Shown here piece after piece: positions 40,584 to 50,308 of a stretch of DNA of 64,000 nucleotides. The first letter of the stretch is position 1. Every line of letters begins with the position of its first letter. Under the pieces are notes generated by a model that searched no databases, was not told the DNA's origin, and worked only from the letters and a program-made list of their open reading frames with translations. Position numbers and translations under genes: made by a program. Origin of the DNA: an uncultured Steroidobacter sp. (GTDB taxonomy: Bacteria > Pseudomonadota > Gammaproteobacteria > Steroidobacterales > Steroidobacteraceae); the NCBI GenBank assembly GCA_938008435.1, contig CALLKK010000006.1:1-64000 (forward strand), read 5' to 3'.

Positions 40584-41387
40584 ATGAATCGTCTGATCGG
40601 CTTGGCGTCCGTTCTGCTCGGCACGCTCGCTTTCTCGACCGCGCAAGCGCATCGCACTTGGCTGCTGCCCTCGAGCACCGTGCTGTCCGCCCCGGGCGAA
40701 TGGGTTACGGTCGATGCGGCCGTTTCCAATCAGCTGTTCTACTTCAACCACGTGCCGCTGCGTGCGGACACGCTCGAAATCGTCGCTCCGAACGGCGCCA
40801 AGGTTGCGCCGCAGAACGTGAGCACGGGCAAGTTCCGCACCACGTTCGACGTGCAGCTTAATGAAGCCGGCACGTATCGCATTGCCGTCGTCAACGACGG
40901 CGTGATGGCGAGCTACAAAGTCGGCGGTGAGCAGAAGCGTTGGCGCGGCCGTGCACAAGATTTCGCCAAGCAAGTGCCCGCGAACGCCGAGGAGCTGCGC
41001 GTATTCGAAACGACCGCGCGCGTGGAGACGTTCGTCACGGCCGGCAAGCCGAGCGAGCTGAAGGCGCTCGGACGCGGCCTCGAGCTCGTGCCGGTGACGC
41101 ATCCGAACGATCTCGTTGCGGGCGAGCCTGCGCGCTTCAAGTTTCTCCTGGACGACCAACCGGCGCGCGACTTGGAAGTGACGATCGTCGCCGGCGGCGA
41201 GCGCTATCGCGATCGGCCCATCGAGCTCAAGACCAGCACGGATGCGCAGGGCGAGCTCGAAGTGACCTGGCCCGAGCCCGGCATGTACTGGATCAACGCC
41301 AGCGCGCAGGACAGGAACACGCAGATCGAGCAGGCAAGCGAACGACGCGTGAGCTATGTGGCCACGGTCGAAGTGATGGCGCCCTGA
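40584..41387 (+). CDS. DUF4198 periplasmic protein
   Basis: This 267-residue exported protein (signal VLLGTLAFSTAQA) starts its mature part with HRTWLLPSSTVLS, the DUF4198 hallmark, in which the N-terminal His may bind metal. Two beta-sandwich-like halves follow, ending RRVSYVATVEVMAP. The family is typically next to DUF2271 and PepSY proteins in iron-limited operons; its exact role is unknown. GAGGAGAGG precedes the ATG. Confidence 0.85.
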   Translation: MNRLIGLASVLLGTLAFSTAQAHRTWLLPSSTVLSAPGEWVTVDAAVSNQLFYFNHVPLRADTLEIVAPNGAKVAPQNVSTGKFRTTFDVQLNEAGTYRIAVVNDGVMASYKVGGEQKRWRGRAQDFAKQVPANAEELRVFETTARVETFVTAGKPSELKALGRGLELVPVTHPNDLVAGEPARFKFLLDDQPARDLEVTIVAGGERYRDRPIELKTSTDAQGELEVTWPEPGMYWINASAQDRNTQIEQASERRVSYVATVEVMAP

Positions 41388-41393
41388 CGCGCA

Positions 41394-42389
41394 ATGGCGG
41401 CCGCACGGATCCTCGTGCCGCCTGTGCTCGAGCCACGCGCGCTGCAGCCGCCGCGCGACGGCGAGCTGGCGACGGTCAAAGGCACGAGCATGGGCACCAC
41501 TTGGACCGTGCAGGCAATCGTCGGCAATCCCGGCGTCGACGTGCGCGCGGTGGTCGAGCGTGCGCTGGCGGATGTCATCGCGCAGATGAGCACATGGGAG
41601 CCCGACTCCCACTTGAGCCGGTTCAATCGCGCGGCGGCAGACACGTGGCACACGCTGCCGCACGAGTGCTTCGAGGTGTTGAGCTACGCGCTTTCGCTGG
41701 CACGCGCGACCGACGGCGCGTACGACCCGACCATCGGCGCGCTCGTCGATGCATGGGGCTTCGGCGCGTCGGGCGCGCGCACGAGCCCGCCTAGCACTCA
41801 GGCAATCGAAGCGGCGCGGGCGCGCTGCGGCTGGCAACGCATTCGACTCTCATTGCTCGAGCGACGTGCGCATCAACCGGGCGGCGTCGCAATCGACGTG
41901 GCCTCGATCGGCAAAGGGTTTGCGGTCGATCATGTCGCCCGCGCGCTCGAAGCGCACGGGCTCATGCATCACCTTGTCGAGATCGGCGGCGAGCTGCGCG
42001 GCGCCGGCTGCAAGCCCGACGGCTCGCCATGGTGGGTCGAGATCGAACGCGTCGGGCCGGATGCACCGCGTATCCTGGTCGCGCTTCATCAACTGTCCAT
42101 CGCAACCTCGGGCGACTATCGCCGCTACCTCGAACACGACGGTCGCCGCTATTCGCACACACTCGATCCGCGCACCGGATGGCCGGTGGACAACGATCTC
42201 GTCTCCGTCACCGTGCTCGCAAGAGAGTGCATGCATGCCGACGCGCTCGCGACGGCGCTGTATGTGCTCGGCTTGGAACAGGGGCTCGCCTTCGCCCGCG
42301 CTCGCGGCATCGCCGCGCTCTTCCAACAGCGCACGGCGGGCGCGCTCGCAACACACTGGTCGCCCGCCGTCGAGGCTTACCTCACCTGA
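41394..42389 (+). CDS. apbE: FAD:protein FMN transferase
   Basis: The 331-residue enzyme attaches FMN from FAD to threonine in target proteins such as the adjacent DUF2271. Motifs are GTSMGTTWTVQAI, DGAYDPTIGALVDAWGFG, GVAIDVASIGKGFAVD, EIGGELRG, and SHTLDPRTGWPVDNDL. Unusually there is no signal peptide: an in-frame TGA lies directly before the start region, yet its presumed target is periplasmic. It overlaps the end of the iron operon. Ending EAYLT is near the normal C-terminus. Confidence 0.9.
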   Translation: MAAARILVPPVLEPRALQPPRDGELATVKGTSMGTTWTVQAIVGNPGVDVRAVVERALADVIAQMSTWEPDSHLSRFNRAAADTWHTLPHECFEVLSYALSLARATDGAYDPTIGALVDAWGFGASGARTSPPSTQAIEAARARCGWQRIRLSLLERRAHQPGGVAIDVASIGKGFAVDHVARALEAHGLMHHLVEIGGELRGAGCKPDGSPWWVEIERVGPDAPRILVALHQLSIATSGDYRRYLEHDGRRYSHTLDPRTGWPVDNDLVSVTVLARECMHADALATALYVLGLEQGLAFARARGIAALFQQRTAGALATHWSPAVEAYLT

Positions 42390-42621
42390 GCCGTCTTGAG
42401 GGGCGTACCCAAGTCAACGGCCGCGCCGCGCAAGACGCACCGCCGGTTGTATACCTCGCACATTGCGAGAGGCCCTTACAGGGGAAACCCGCACAGGACT
42501 GTCCAGCGCCAACCCCGTAAAGTACGATTTGACGCGGTGGCTCGCCGCGGCGGGCATTGCTCATGCGCAGACCGCGCTTGCGAAGAAGAATCTCATTGCG
42601 ACTTCGTAGGGGGATCGCACC

Positions 42622-43707
42622 ATGACCAAGAAATTGCATGTCGTCGCGTTGATGGCAGCGCTGGGCATGCTCCTCAGTGCATGCAACGACGAAGGCCGCT
42701 CGGCCTGGGTCCAGCCGCCGACGCAATCCTCTACGGCGCCGAGCTTCACGCAAGTCATCGCGTTCGGCGACAGTCTCTCCGACGGCGGCACGTACAACCC
42801 GACGACGGCCGATGACAATCCGGCGAACGACACGCCGAGCGGGCTCATCTTCAGCACCAAACCGGGCATGACCTGGTCTGGTTACGTGGCCGCCTCGTAC
42901 GGACTTACGCTGACGCCGAACCGTCAGGTGAATTTCGGCGTCGTCGGCAACGGCGGCCGGATCATCGAGCTCGGCGGCACCAACTACGCCGAAGGCGGCG
43001 CGCGCGTCGAAGTCGATGCGCCCGATGGCGGCGTGGTGATGCAGACGATTCCAGGTATCGGACCCGTGCCGGTGCAGGTGGCAACGAGCCGTTCCATCAA
43101 GAGCCAGATCGATGCCTACCTTGCCGAGCATGGCAGCTTCAACGATCGCCAGCTCGTGCTGATTCAGGGCGGCGCAAACGACCTGTTCGCGTTCTTGAGC
43201 CAAGTCGCCATGAGTCAGGCAGACCCCGCAACTGCCTCTACCGTCGTAGGAACCCTTGCGACCGCGATGGTGACGCAGGTGCAGCGCCTGCGCGAAGCCG
43301 GCGCGACGCACATCATCTACTCGAACCTGCCCGATCTCGGCATGACGCCGCAGTTTCGCGGCACGCCGCTTGCCGGTCTCGCCACGACGATCAGCATGGG
43401 ATACAACCAGGCCGTCGATCCGGCGTTGACGAGCGCGGGCGTGAACGTGTTCGATACGTTCACGGAGCTGCGCGAGATCGCGGCATCGCCGGAAACTTAC
43501 GGCTTCACGAATGCGACGAGCCCGGCGTGCACGAGCTATACGTCGCCCGGCGATCCCTCGACGCTCTCCTCGCTCATCTGCTTCGCCACCACCGTGGTCG
43601 AGCCGGGCGCGGATCTCACCTACGTCTTCGCCGATGGCGTGCATCCGACCGCACGCGCGCATGCCCATTGGGCCGATCGCGTAACGGCCACCATTCCGAA
43701 TCCGTAA
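42622..43707 (+). CDS. SGNH/GDSL-type lipolytic lipoprotein
   Basis: This 361-residue esterase has a signal and lipobox (VALMAALGMLLSAC). The GDSL block is IAFGDSLSDGGTY (Ser nucleophile), block III is QGGANDLFAFL, and block V is FADGVHPTARAHAHW (Asp and His). GDSL enzymes of this SGNH outline act on ester bonds in lipids or acetylated polysaccharides; with the xylanase elsewhere in the window, xylan-ester removal is a possibility, not shown. It has the size of the passenger of EstA-like proteins but no autotransporter barrel. Confidence 0.92.
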   Translation: MTKKLHVVALMAALGMLLSACNDEGRSAWVQPPTQSSTAPSFTQVIAFGDSLSDGGTYNPTTADDNPANDTPSGLIFSTKPGMTWSGYVAASYGLTLTPNRQVNFGVVGNGGRIIELGGTNYAEGGARVEVDAPDGGVVMQTIPGIGPVPVQVATSRSIKSQIDAYLAEHGSFNDRQLVLIQGGANDLFAFLSQVAMSQADPATASTVVGTLATAMVTQVQRLREAGATHIIYSNLPDLGMTPQFRGTPLAGLATTISMGYNQAVDPALTSAGVNVFDTFTELREIAASPETYGFTNATSPACTSYTSPGDPSTLSSLICFATTVVEPGADLTYVFADGVHPTARAHAHWADRVTATIPNP

Positions 43708-43715
43708 GCCTCGAT

Positions 43716-43745
43716 GACGCGGCGAGCTCGCCGGCTCGCCGCGTC
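43716..43745. terminator. Hairpin between convergent genes
   Basis: GACGCGGCGAG (43716-43726) pairs with CTCGCCGCGTC (43735-43745) around an 8-base loop, an 11-bp perfect stem between the GDSL gene and the opposing S41 peptidase gene. No T-tract follows, but the placement fits bidirectional termination. Confidence 0.55.
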
Positions 43746-43801
43746 TGCCTCGTCGCACCTCGCTGAGCATGTAGCTCGCCGCCGCCCTCGTTCGCGCACG
43801 T

Positions 43802-44728
43802 CTACTCGCCGCGCGCCAGCGCATGCGCTTTGGCCAAGGCGTCGGCGCTTGCCACGACAATGTCGGGCTGCACGCCCTCACCCTCCCAGTTGCGCTGCGT
43901 CAGCGGATTGCGCGGCGACCCCGTCGGCACGAAAACCGAGATTCCGGCAGTAGCTGGAAACAGCTCGCCGGGATTCGCAGCTCCTGCGGTCGGCTCGCCC
44001 ACGATCGTGGCGCGCCCGCACGCTTGCAACGTATAGGCGAGCGATTCAGCTGCCGATGCCGTGCCCGGCCCCACGAGCACGAAGAGCGGCACGTCGCTGC
44101 GCGGCGTCGGATACGGCGTTGCCGGCCGTTCCGTGAAGACCCCTTCGCGCGTATGAAAGCGGTTGTAGACATCTCGGTCTGAAGGAACGAACGCGCTCAC
44201 CAGATACCCGACCATGGCGGGCGAGCCGCCCGGATTGCTGCGCAAGTCGAGAATCACCGCATCCGCATCGCGCAGCTGCGCCAGCACCTGATCGGCTTTG
44301 GCGCGCACGGGCGAGTCGGGATCGTCGAACTCGAAGTGCGCCGCTTCGACGAGCTCGACGTAGCCGACATTCCCGTCGAGACGCGCAATGCGCCCGAACC
44401 CATGCTCGACGCCCTGCGACACGCGTGCCGGGCGCATCCTGCGACGTTGCGGCAGCGCTTGGCCTGCCACGACACTCAAGTGACGGTCGACTCGACGCAG
44501 CTCCTGCGTCAAACGCATGGCCAGGGCCTGTGCATTCGAAAACGCATCGTAGTGGCCCTGCTCCGCGCGCTCGGTGAGCTCGCGCGCGAGCGCGCGACCT
44601 TGCTCGACATCGAAGTAGCGCGACTCGATGACCGCCGCTACCGCCCGCACGTTCGCACGCACATCGAGCGCTGCAGCTTGCGCCGCAGACCCCATCCAAC
44701 AGAGCACGAACAAGAGCAATGTGCGCAT
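43802..44728 (-). CDS. S41-family peptidase (carboxy-terminal processing type), exported
   Basis: This 308-residue protein has a signal peptide (LLLFVLCWMGSAAQAAA), an N-terminal helical region (VAAVIESRYFDVEQG) and the S41 core: VGYVELVEAAHFEFDDPDSP, AVILDLRSNPGGSPAMV, FVLVGPGTASAAESLAYTL with the serine nucleophile in TASAAES, and GEPTAGAANPGE. No PDZ domain is seen, so it resembles the IRBP-like branch. Start at 44728 has AAGGAG six bases upstream. Convergent with the GDSL gene. Confidence 0.9.
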   Translation of the reverse strand: MRTLLLFVLCWMGSAAQAAALDVRANVRAVAAVIESRYFDVEQGRALARELTERAEQGHYDAFSNAQALAMRLTQELRRVDRHLSVVAGQALPQRRRMRPARVSQGVEHGFGRIARLDGNVGYVELVEAAHFEFDDPDSPVRAKADQVLAQLRDADAVILDLRSNPGGSPAMVGYLVSAFVPSDRDVYNRFHTREGVFTERPATPYPTPRSDVPLFVLVGPGTASAAESLAYTLQACGRATIVGEPTAGAANPGELFPATAGISVFVPTGSPRNPLTQRNWEGEGVQPDIVVASADALAKAHALARGE

Positions 44729-44832
44729 CGCATCTCCTTGGTTCTCTTGTCGTAGATGCGCACAACCCCGAGACGGTCGCATCCCTCAGGTGCGACACCG
44801 CCTCGCATCGCTCGATACGCAATTGACGCTTC

Positions 44833-47028
44833 TTACGCGTTGCGCAAGTCGGCAGGCAACGGAATGCGGCGGATGCGTTTGCCCGTCGCCGCAAAGATCG
44901 CGTTCAGGACGGCAGGCACCGCAAGCGGACACGCCATTTCGCCCAAGCCGAGCGGCCGCGGCTCGGGGCTGTCGACGAGAATCGCCTCGATCGGCGGACA
45001 CTCGTGCATGCGCAAGAGGCGATTCTCGTGGAAATTGCTGTGCTGGATGCGGCCGTTGACGACCGGCGCGCCGCCGTAGAACAACGCCGTGAGCCCCCAA
45101 ATGATGCCGCCGACGATCTGCTGCTCGGCGCCCGATGGATTGATGATGCGCCCGCAGTCGACCGCCGCGGTGATCTTGTTGATCGTGAGCCTGCCGTCGG
45201 TCACCGTGACATCGGCCACGGCGCAGCAATAGCTGCTGGCATAAGGGATGAGCGCAATGCCCATCCCCCGGCCCTGCGGCAGCGACGCGCGATAACCCGC
45301 CTTCTGCGCCGTGAGCTCGAGCAGCGCGCGCATACGATCGCTCGACAGCGTGTGCTCTCCGCCGATGAAGATTTCCCTGCCGGGTGTCAGCAACGACAAG
45401 CGAAACTCGAGCGGATCGCGGCCGACCTCGGCGGCGATTTCGTCGATGAAGCACTCGCTGAGCGCGCGCCCGTGCACATCGACGCCGCGCCACGCCGAGG
45501 ACTGTAGCAGCTCGTAGCTCCCGAGATCCTCGAAGTCGTAACGCAGGTTCGCAATGTCGTAAGCCATGCGCGGCAGCGACGGATTCGCGTACTGCTCGCC
45601 CCACGTATACGTGCGGATTTCTTTTTCGTGCAGCGCGTACAGTCGATTCTCGGCATCGAGGCCGGCCTGATACTCCATGTGCTGAAACAAGTGCGCGAGA
45701 TTGCAACGCTGATCGTCCTCGCGCGTCCACATCATCTTCACCGGGATATTGCCCGCCTCGCGCGAGATGAACGCGGCTTCCACTGCCATATCCGTGTAGG
45801 CACGCCGGCCGAATCCGCCGCCCGAAGGCAGCATGTGCAGCTTGATGCGATCCTCCGGCAGGTCGAGCAGACGCGCGACTTCGCTCACGACTAGCCCCGC
45901 CGACTGCGTGCCGAGCCAGAGCTCGCACTCGTCCTCGCGCACGTGCGCCGTGCAATTCAGCGTCTCCATGCAGGAATGCAACTGATGCGGATAGACATAG
46001 GAAGCGCGCAATGTCTTGCGCACGCGCGCCAGGTCCGCCACCGCGTTCTCAGCGCCGATGAAGCCGGTCGGGTCGGTTCTCTGGCGGGCACGCTCCGCCG
46101 TGAGCCGCTCGAAATCGGCGCTGCTCAACTTGCCGATCTCGCCTTCGTCCCACTCGATCTCGAGCGCTTCCCTGGCCTTGAAGGCCGCCCAGAACGAGTC
46201 GGCGACGACCACGACGCCCTCGCGGATGTCGTGCGGCAAAAAGCTCACTTCCTGCAAACCCGCGATCGGCTGCGTCGTGAAGATCTTGTGCACGCCCTTG
46301 ATCTTGAGCGCCGCACGCGCGTCATAGCGCTTGAGCTTACCCTTGAACACGGGACAACGAGCGATGAGCGCATAGCGCATGCCGGGCAGCTTGATGTCGC
46401 TGCCGTACTTGAGGGCACCGGTGACGATCTGCGGCGTCAGCTTGGAAGACGTTGGACGTCCGATGAGCGTAAACGACCGCTCGTCCTTGAGCTCGACGTG
46501 ATCGGGAATCGGTAGCTGTGCGGCAAGCGGCGCCAGCTCGCCGAAAGACAGCCTGCGCGATGTGGCTTTGTGCACGACGAAATGATTCTCGGCGAAAAGC
46601 TCCGCTGCCGGCACGTCGAGCAACTCGGCCGCGGCGTTCACGAGCATCTGCCGCACGGCTGCGCCTGCCTGCCGCAGCATGTCGTAGGTATAGATGAGGG
46701 TGCAACTGCCGCCCGTCCCGTAGCCGCCATAACGCTCGTTCTCGTAGCGCGGCAGATCGACGAGCGGGAACTCGATCTTCACGCGCGACCAGTCCGCACA
46801 CAGCTCCTCGCAGAGGATCTGCGCCATCGCGGTTGCGACACCCTGGCCCATCTCGTGCTTGGTGAAGTGATAGAGCACATCGCCGTTGGCCGCGATGCGC
46901 ACGAAATCGCCGAGCGGGAGCTGCGTACTCGCGTGCTTGATCAGCGATACTTGCGCGCCGGCCGGCCGCAAGGCCACGACGAGCGCACCGGCCGCGCACG
47001 CCGAGGCAACGAACTCCCTGCGGTTCAT
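44833..47028 (-). CDS. Molybdopterin-binding oxidoreductase subunit (IorB-like), Tat-exported, second copy
   Basis: The 731-residue subunit has a twin-arginine leader ([20 protein letters not shown]) and the molybdenum hydroxylase motifs [52 protein letters not shown] and [20 protein letters not shown], with the catalytic Glu in GE. It is clearly distinct from the 8628 copy, so the two pairs probably use different substrates. Its ATG overlaps the stop of the 2Fe-2S gene (ATGA). Confidence 0.92.
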   Translation of the reverse strand: MNRREFVASACAAGALVVALRPAGAQVSLIKHASTQLPLGDFVRIAANGDVLYHFTKHEMGQGVATAMAQILCEELCADWSRVKIEFPLVDLPRYENERYGGYGTGGSCTLIYTYDMLRQAGAAVRQMLVNAAAELLDVPAAELFAENHFVVHKATSRRLSFGELAPLAAQLPIPDHVELKDERSFTLIGRPTSSKLTPQIVTGALKYGSDIKLPGMRYALIARCPVFKGKLKRYDARAALKIKGVHKIFTTQPIAGLQEVSFLPHDIREGVVVVADSFWAAFKAREALEIEWDEGEIGKLSSADFERLTAERARQRTDPTGFIGAENAVADLARVRKTLRASYVYPHQLHSCMETLNCTAHVREDECELWLGTQSAGLVVSEVARLLDLPEDRIKLHMLPSGGGFGRRAYTDMAVEAAFISREAGNIPVKMMWTREDDQRCNLAHLFQHMEYQAGLDAENRLYALHEKEIRTYTWGEQYANPSLPRMAYDIANLRYDFEDLGSYELLQSSAWRGVDVHGRALSECFIDEIAAEVGRDPLEFRLSLLTPGREIFIGGEHTLSSDRMRALLELTAQKAGYRASLPQGRGMGIALIPYASSYCCAVADVTVTDGRLTINKITAAVDCGRIINPSGAEQQIVGGIIWGLTALFYGGAPVVNGRIQHSNFHENRLLRMHECPPIEAILVDSPEPRPLGLGEMACPLAVPAVLNAIFAATGKRIRRIPLPADLRNA

Positions 47029-47501
47029 GCCTTCGAGACCTCCATGTTCTGAGCAGCGTGTTTGATGGCCGCACGGATGCGCGGATACGTGCCGCAACGG
47101 CACAGATTGCCGGACATCGCCTGCACGATTTCGTCGTCGGAGGGATGCGGATTGCGCGCGAGCAGCGCGGCCGCGCTCATGATCTGCCCGGCCTGGCAGT
47201 ATCCGCACTGCGGCACGTCGAGCAGTTGCCAGGCAAGCTGCAATGGGTGCCGCCCGTCCGGCGACAAGCCTTCGATCGTCGTCACGCGCTTACCGGCGGC
47301 CGCCGACACCGGGACCGAGCAAGAGCGCACTGCTTGGCCTTCCAGGTGCACGGTGCAGGCGCCGCATTGCCCCATGCCGCAGCCGTACTTCGTGCCCGTC
47401 AGATCGAGCGCATCGCGCAAGACCCAGAGCAACGGCATGGCCGGATCGTCGACCTCCACTGCATGCCGGTGTCCGTTCACATTCAGTTCGATCCTAGCCA
47501 T
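47025..47501 (-). CDS. 2Fe-2S subunit of the second molybdenum hydroxylase
   Basis: The 158-residue iron-sulfur subunit has [16 protein letters not shown] plus VRSC for one cluster and [11 protein letters not shown] and [14 protein letters not shown] for the other. It is the electron-transfer partner of the molybdenum subunit encoded next to it, with the overlapping ATGA stop/start and the same order as at 8140. No FAD subunit is encoded nearby, so electrons probably go to a cytochrome. Confidence 0.93.
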   Translation of the reverse strand: MARIELNVNGHRHAVEVDDPAMPLLWVLRDALDLTGTKYGCGMGQCGACTVHLEGQAVRSCSVPVSAAAGKRVTTIEGLSPDGRHPLQLAWQLLDVPQCGYCQAGQIMSAAALLARNPHPSDDEIVQAMSGNLCRCGTYPRIRAAIKHAAQNMEVSKA

Positions 47502-47676
47502 CGTGGACTCCCCTTGTGCCACGCTTCTTGGCACGCGGGACAGGATCGAACGGCGCGCACAGCCGCGCTTGTAAGAAATCGGCGTGCGGCACGACCGATG
47601 GCACGAAGGGACACTTTCACCGCCGGCTGTTTGCTGATTCGATGCTCGCATCGCTCCACACGTTTCGGAACCTTCT

Positions 47677-48873
47677 ATGCCGGGCACCCCGACGGATCGG
47701 CTTGCGGTCGTCGATACGCTGCGCGCCGTTGCGCTCTTCGGCATCATCGTGACGCACGCCGACATGGAGTACCTCGCGGGCCTACCGCCGGATCCTGGCT
47801 TTCGCACGTTCGGCGCACTCGATGCGACCGTGACCGAGGCGGTGCGCCTCTTGGCGAGCGGCAAGTTCTTCTCGATCTTTTCGTTCCTGTTCGGTCTCAG
47901 CTTCGCCATCCAGCTCGACCGCGCCACGCGCAAGCGCGCCGCCTTCGCGGGCCGCTTCGGCTGGCGACTCGTCATCCTCTTCGCAATCGGCATGGCGCAC
48001 AGCGCGTTCTTCAGCGGCGACATCCTGACGATCTACGCGCTGCTCGGCTTCCTGCTGCTTCCGTTGAATCGATTCGATAGCAAAGTGCTGCTGCCGCTCG
48101 CCGTCGCGCTCGCGCTCAATGTGCCTGGCATCGCCAACGGTATCGCACAACATGTGCGCACCGCGCCGCCGACGGCGAGCGCGCCTGCACCCGCGTTGCT
48201 GCAGGCTGCCGCCCGACAATTCGACATCAAGCAGAACGGCACCGCGGGCGATGTGGTGCGCATGAACCTCAGGGAATCGCTCGTCAGCAAGCTGCGTTAT
48301 CAGATCGTCTCGGGACGACTCTGGATGACGCTCGGCTTTTTCTTGCTCGGCGTCTGTGCCGGGCGCGCGAATCTGTTTCAAGACACGCCGAGCAATCGGC
48401 GATTCTTCCGACGCTTGCTGCTCTGGAGCGCACCGTGCGCGGCCATCACGACCGCGATCGCTGTCGCCTATCCGGTCGGCCTCGCGCCACGCAATGCTGC
48501 GCAGCTTCTCCCGTACGCAGCCTGGTACGTTCAGCTCGTATCGCTCGCAGCCGCGTATGTCGCCTTGACGGCGCTGCTCTACTGGCGTCGCAGCGCCGCA
48601 ACGTTCCTGCCCGCCATGGGCAAGATGGGTCTCACCTCATACCTGCTGCAATCCGTGTTCGGCTTGTTCGTGTTCTACGGTTTCGGGCTCGGGCTGCTCG
48701 GACGCATCGGCTCGGCCTTGAGCGTCGCGCTCGCGTGCGGCTTTTTCGTGCTGCAGCTCTTGCTCGCGCGTTGGTGGATCGAGCGCTTTGCGTTCGGGCC
48801 GGTCGAGTGGCTCTGGCGCTATCTCACGTACTTCAAGATGCCGCAGGCACGGCCGCGCGCGGGCGCCATTTAG
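47677..48873 (+). CDS. DUF418 family membrane protein (YeiB-like)
   Basis: This 398-residue protein has about ten spans with the DUF418 outline: [20 protein letters not shown] at the start, [20 protein letters not shown], and [20 protein letters not shown] near the end. Relatives include YeiB-type putative transporters or acyl-group transferases, none well characterised. Divergent from the 2Fe-2S gene. Confidence 0.87.
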   Translation: MPGTPTDRLAVVDTLRAVALFGIIVTHADMEYLAGLPPDPGFRTFGALDATVTEAVRLLASGKFFSIFSFLFGLSFAIQLDRATRKRAAFAGRFGWRLVILFAIGMAHSAFFSGDILTIYALLGFLLLPLNRFDSKVLLPLAVALALNVPGIANGIAQHVRTAPPTASAPAPALLQAAARQFDIKQNGTAGDVVRMNLRESLVSKLRYQIVSGRLWMTLGFFLLGVCAGRANLFQDTPSNRRFFRRLLLWSAPCAAITTAIAVAYPVGLAPRNAAQLLPYAAWYVQLVSLAAAYVALTALLYWRRSAATFLPAMGKMGLTSYLLQSVFGLFVFYGFGLGLLGRIGSALSVALACGFFVLQLLLARWWIERFAFGPVEWLWRYLTYFKMPQARPRAGAI

Positions 48874-48876
48874 CGG

Positions 48877-49092
48877 TCATTTGCTGCGCCCCACATCCTT
48901 GCTGCGGCCGAAGTCCTTGATCCTTTCCTCTTGCTTCTCGATCTCGGCGGTGAACTGCGCGACATCCACTTCCGTATAAGCGCCGCATTCGCACACCATG
49001 CCGCGTTGCTGTTTGACCGACGCGAGCGTCTTGTGCGTCTGCTGGCCGCACGCCGTGCAACGGATCGGCACCGTCGTGAAACGCGCCTTCAT
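48877..49092 (-). CDS. Small zinc-ribbon protein
   Basis: A 71-residue protein with a four-Cys ribbon: IRCTACGQQT (CxxC) and VCECGAYT (CxC). The tail is highly charged and helical (IEKQEERIKDFGRSK). The pattern suggests a zinc-binding regulator or nucleic-acid-associated protein, but no family is recognised. It runs opposite to the DUF418 gene and ends 3 bp after it. Confidence 0.7.
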   Translation of the reverse strand: MKARFTTVPIRCTACGQQTHKTLASVKQQRGMVCECGAYTEVDVAQFTAEIEKQEERIKDFGRSKDVGRSK

Positions 49093-49304
49093 TGCGCGAA
49101 CTCCCCAGCATCAAGGCCGATTGCGCGTTTACGGCATGTTCCTCTTCGTTGCATGGTCACCTCGAATTGCGATTAGGGGGATTCGCCCCTGGCAGCTTGC
49201 GCCTTCCGGAGCAAGAAAACGAGCCATCTCTTGCGAATGCGTGCGCTTTTCGCTCACAAGCACATGCCGATCGAACTTGTGGCGTTCTCAGCCGTTAACT
49301 TTGG

Positions 49305-49685
49305 ATGAAAGACGTGCACAGCGCAGCTGCCATGCGTGCCGCCCTACAGTACGTGGCGACGAGCGACATGCCCTCCGAGCACAAGACCGTACTGCTCGAG
49401 GCGCTCACGCATCGCATGAGGGAGCGCGCGAACGAGGAAGAGCGGCGACGGACCGCGCCAACCGATTCAAAGGGATGGCAGACGCACGAGCTCGAACAGC
49501 TCGACCGTGCGCTCAACGGTCGTCGCGCGAAAGGTTGGCAGGAAGCGGATGAAACGTTGCTGCGCCTCGCTACCGAGCTACAACGCACGCCGGCCGAGGT
49601 ACGGACGAAGGCCATCGAGCGAGGCTTCGTCGACGCCATCGATTTCGCCGCCGCCAAGGCGCACCATGAGCATGAGGATCGCTAA
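49305..49685 (+). CDS. Hypothetical protein with a Myb/SANT-like segment
   Basis: The 126-residue product is helical and hydrophilic. The central part GWQEADETLLRLATELQR followed by TPAEVRTKAIERGFVD resembles a SANT/Myb-like helix-turn-helix (W...D..LL.LA..L.RTP..V..KA), and the preceding KGWQTHELEQLDRALNGR looks like a weaker second copy. This could be DNA-binding, but no family is recognised. ATG at 49305. Confidence 0.5.
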   Translation: MKDVHSAAAMRAALQYVATSDMPSEHKTVLLEALTHRMRERANEEERRRTAPTDSKGWQTHELEQLDRALNGRRAKGWQEADETLLRLATELQRTPAEVRTKAIERGFVDAIDFAAAKAHHEHEDR

Positions 49686-49776
49686 TTGCGCTGCGCGATT
49701 GCGCTGAATCGCCTTGAGCGGAATCGCCTCGCGAAGCGTCGCTCCCTCGCCACGGCGCAGCAAATGGAGACCCGAT

Positions 49777-50076
49777 ATGCATACCAAGCCCATTCTCGAT
49801 CCGACGAATCTCATTCGCGCCACGCAAGCCGAATCGCGCGCCGCCGCGCAGTTGCAGGAACAGCAACGCATCGAGGCACGACGCGCCGAGCTGATCGAGC
49901 AGTCTGCCGCGCATTTGAGCCCCGCCGAACGCATCGCCGTCTGGGAACGAGTGCACGCCCTCAGTCTGCCGAAGCGCGCCGATCACCCGTTGCTTGCGAC
50001 CATTGCCGCACAGACGCAGTTGACCCTTTCCGATGTCGCCGCCGAGCAAGCGCGCAGAACGAAGTCGCTTGTCTGA
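49777..50076 (+). CDS. Small hypothetical helical protein
   Basis: A 99-residue protein rich in Ala, Gln, Glu and Arg, starting MHTKPILDPTNLIRATQAES. It has no recognised domain; the long amphipathic segment may form a coiled coil. GGAG is seven bases before the ATG. It lies between the SANT-like gene and a MATE transporter, all on the same strand. Confidence 0.5.
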   Translation: MHTKPILDPTNLIRATQAESRAAAQLQEQQRIEARRAELIEQSAAHLSPAERIAVWERVHALSLPKRADHPLLATIAAQTQLTLSDVAAEQARRTKSLV

Positions 50077-50308
50077 GCGCTGCGGCACCCGTCTGACGGA
50101 ATTCGCTGCGCGGCGAGGCATCGCGCCGCATTCTTATTGATCTGTCTTCGCAGGCACGCCTGCGCGCTCGCCCCAATTGCGCAATCCGCGGGACTGCGCA
50201 AATACACCGAAACTCGGTAAAGTCGCGGCCCCGCTGTCGGCTCGATCCCCGCTCGTTCGTCCTTGAGCCCATTCAGCGCGCTCAGACAATCGAGCCCAGG
50301 ATGTTCCG

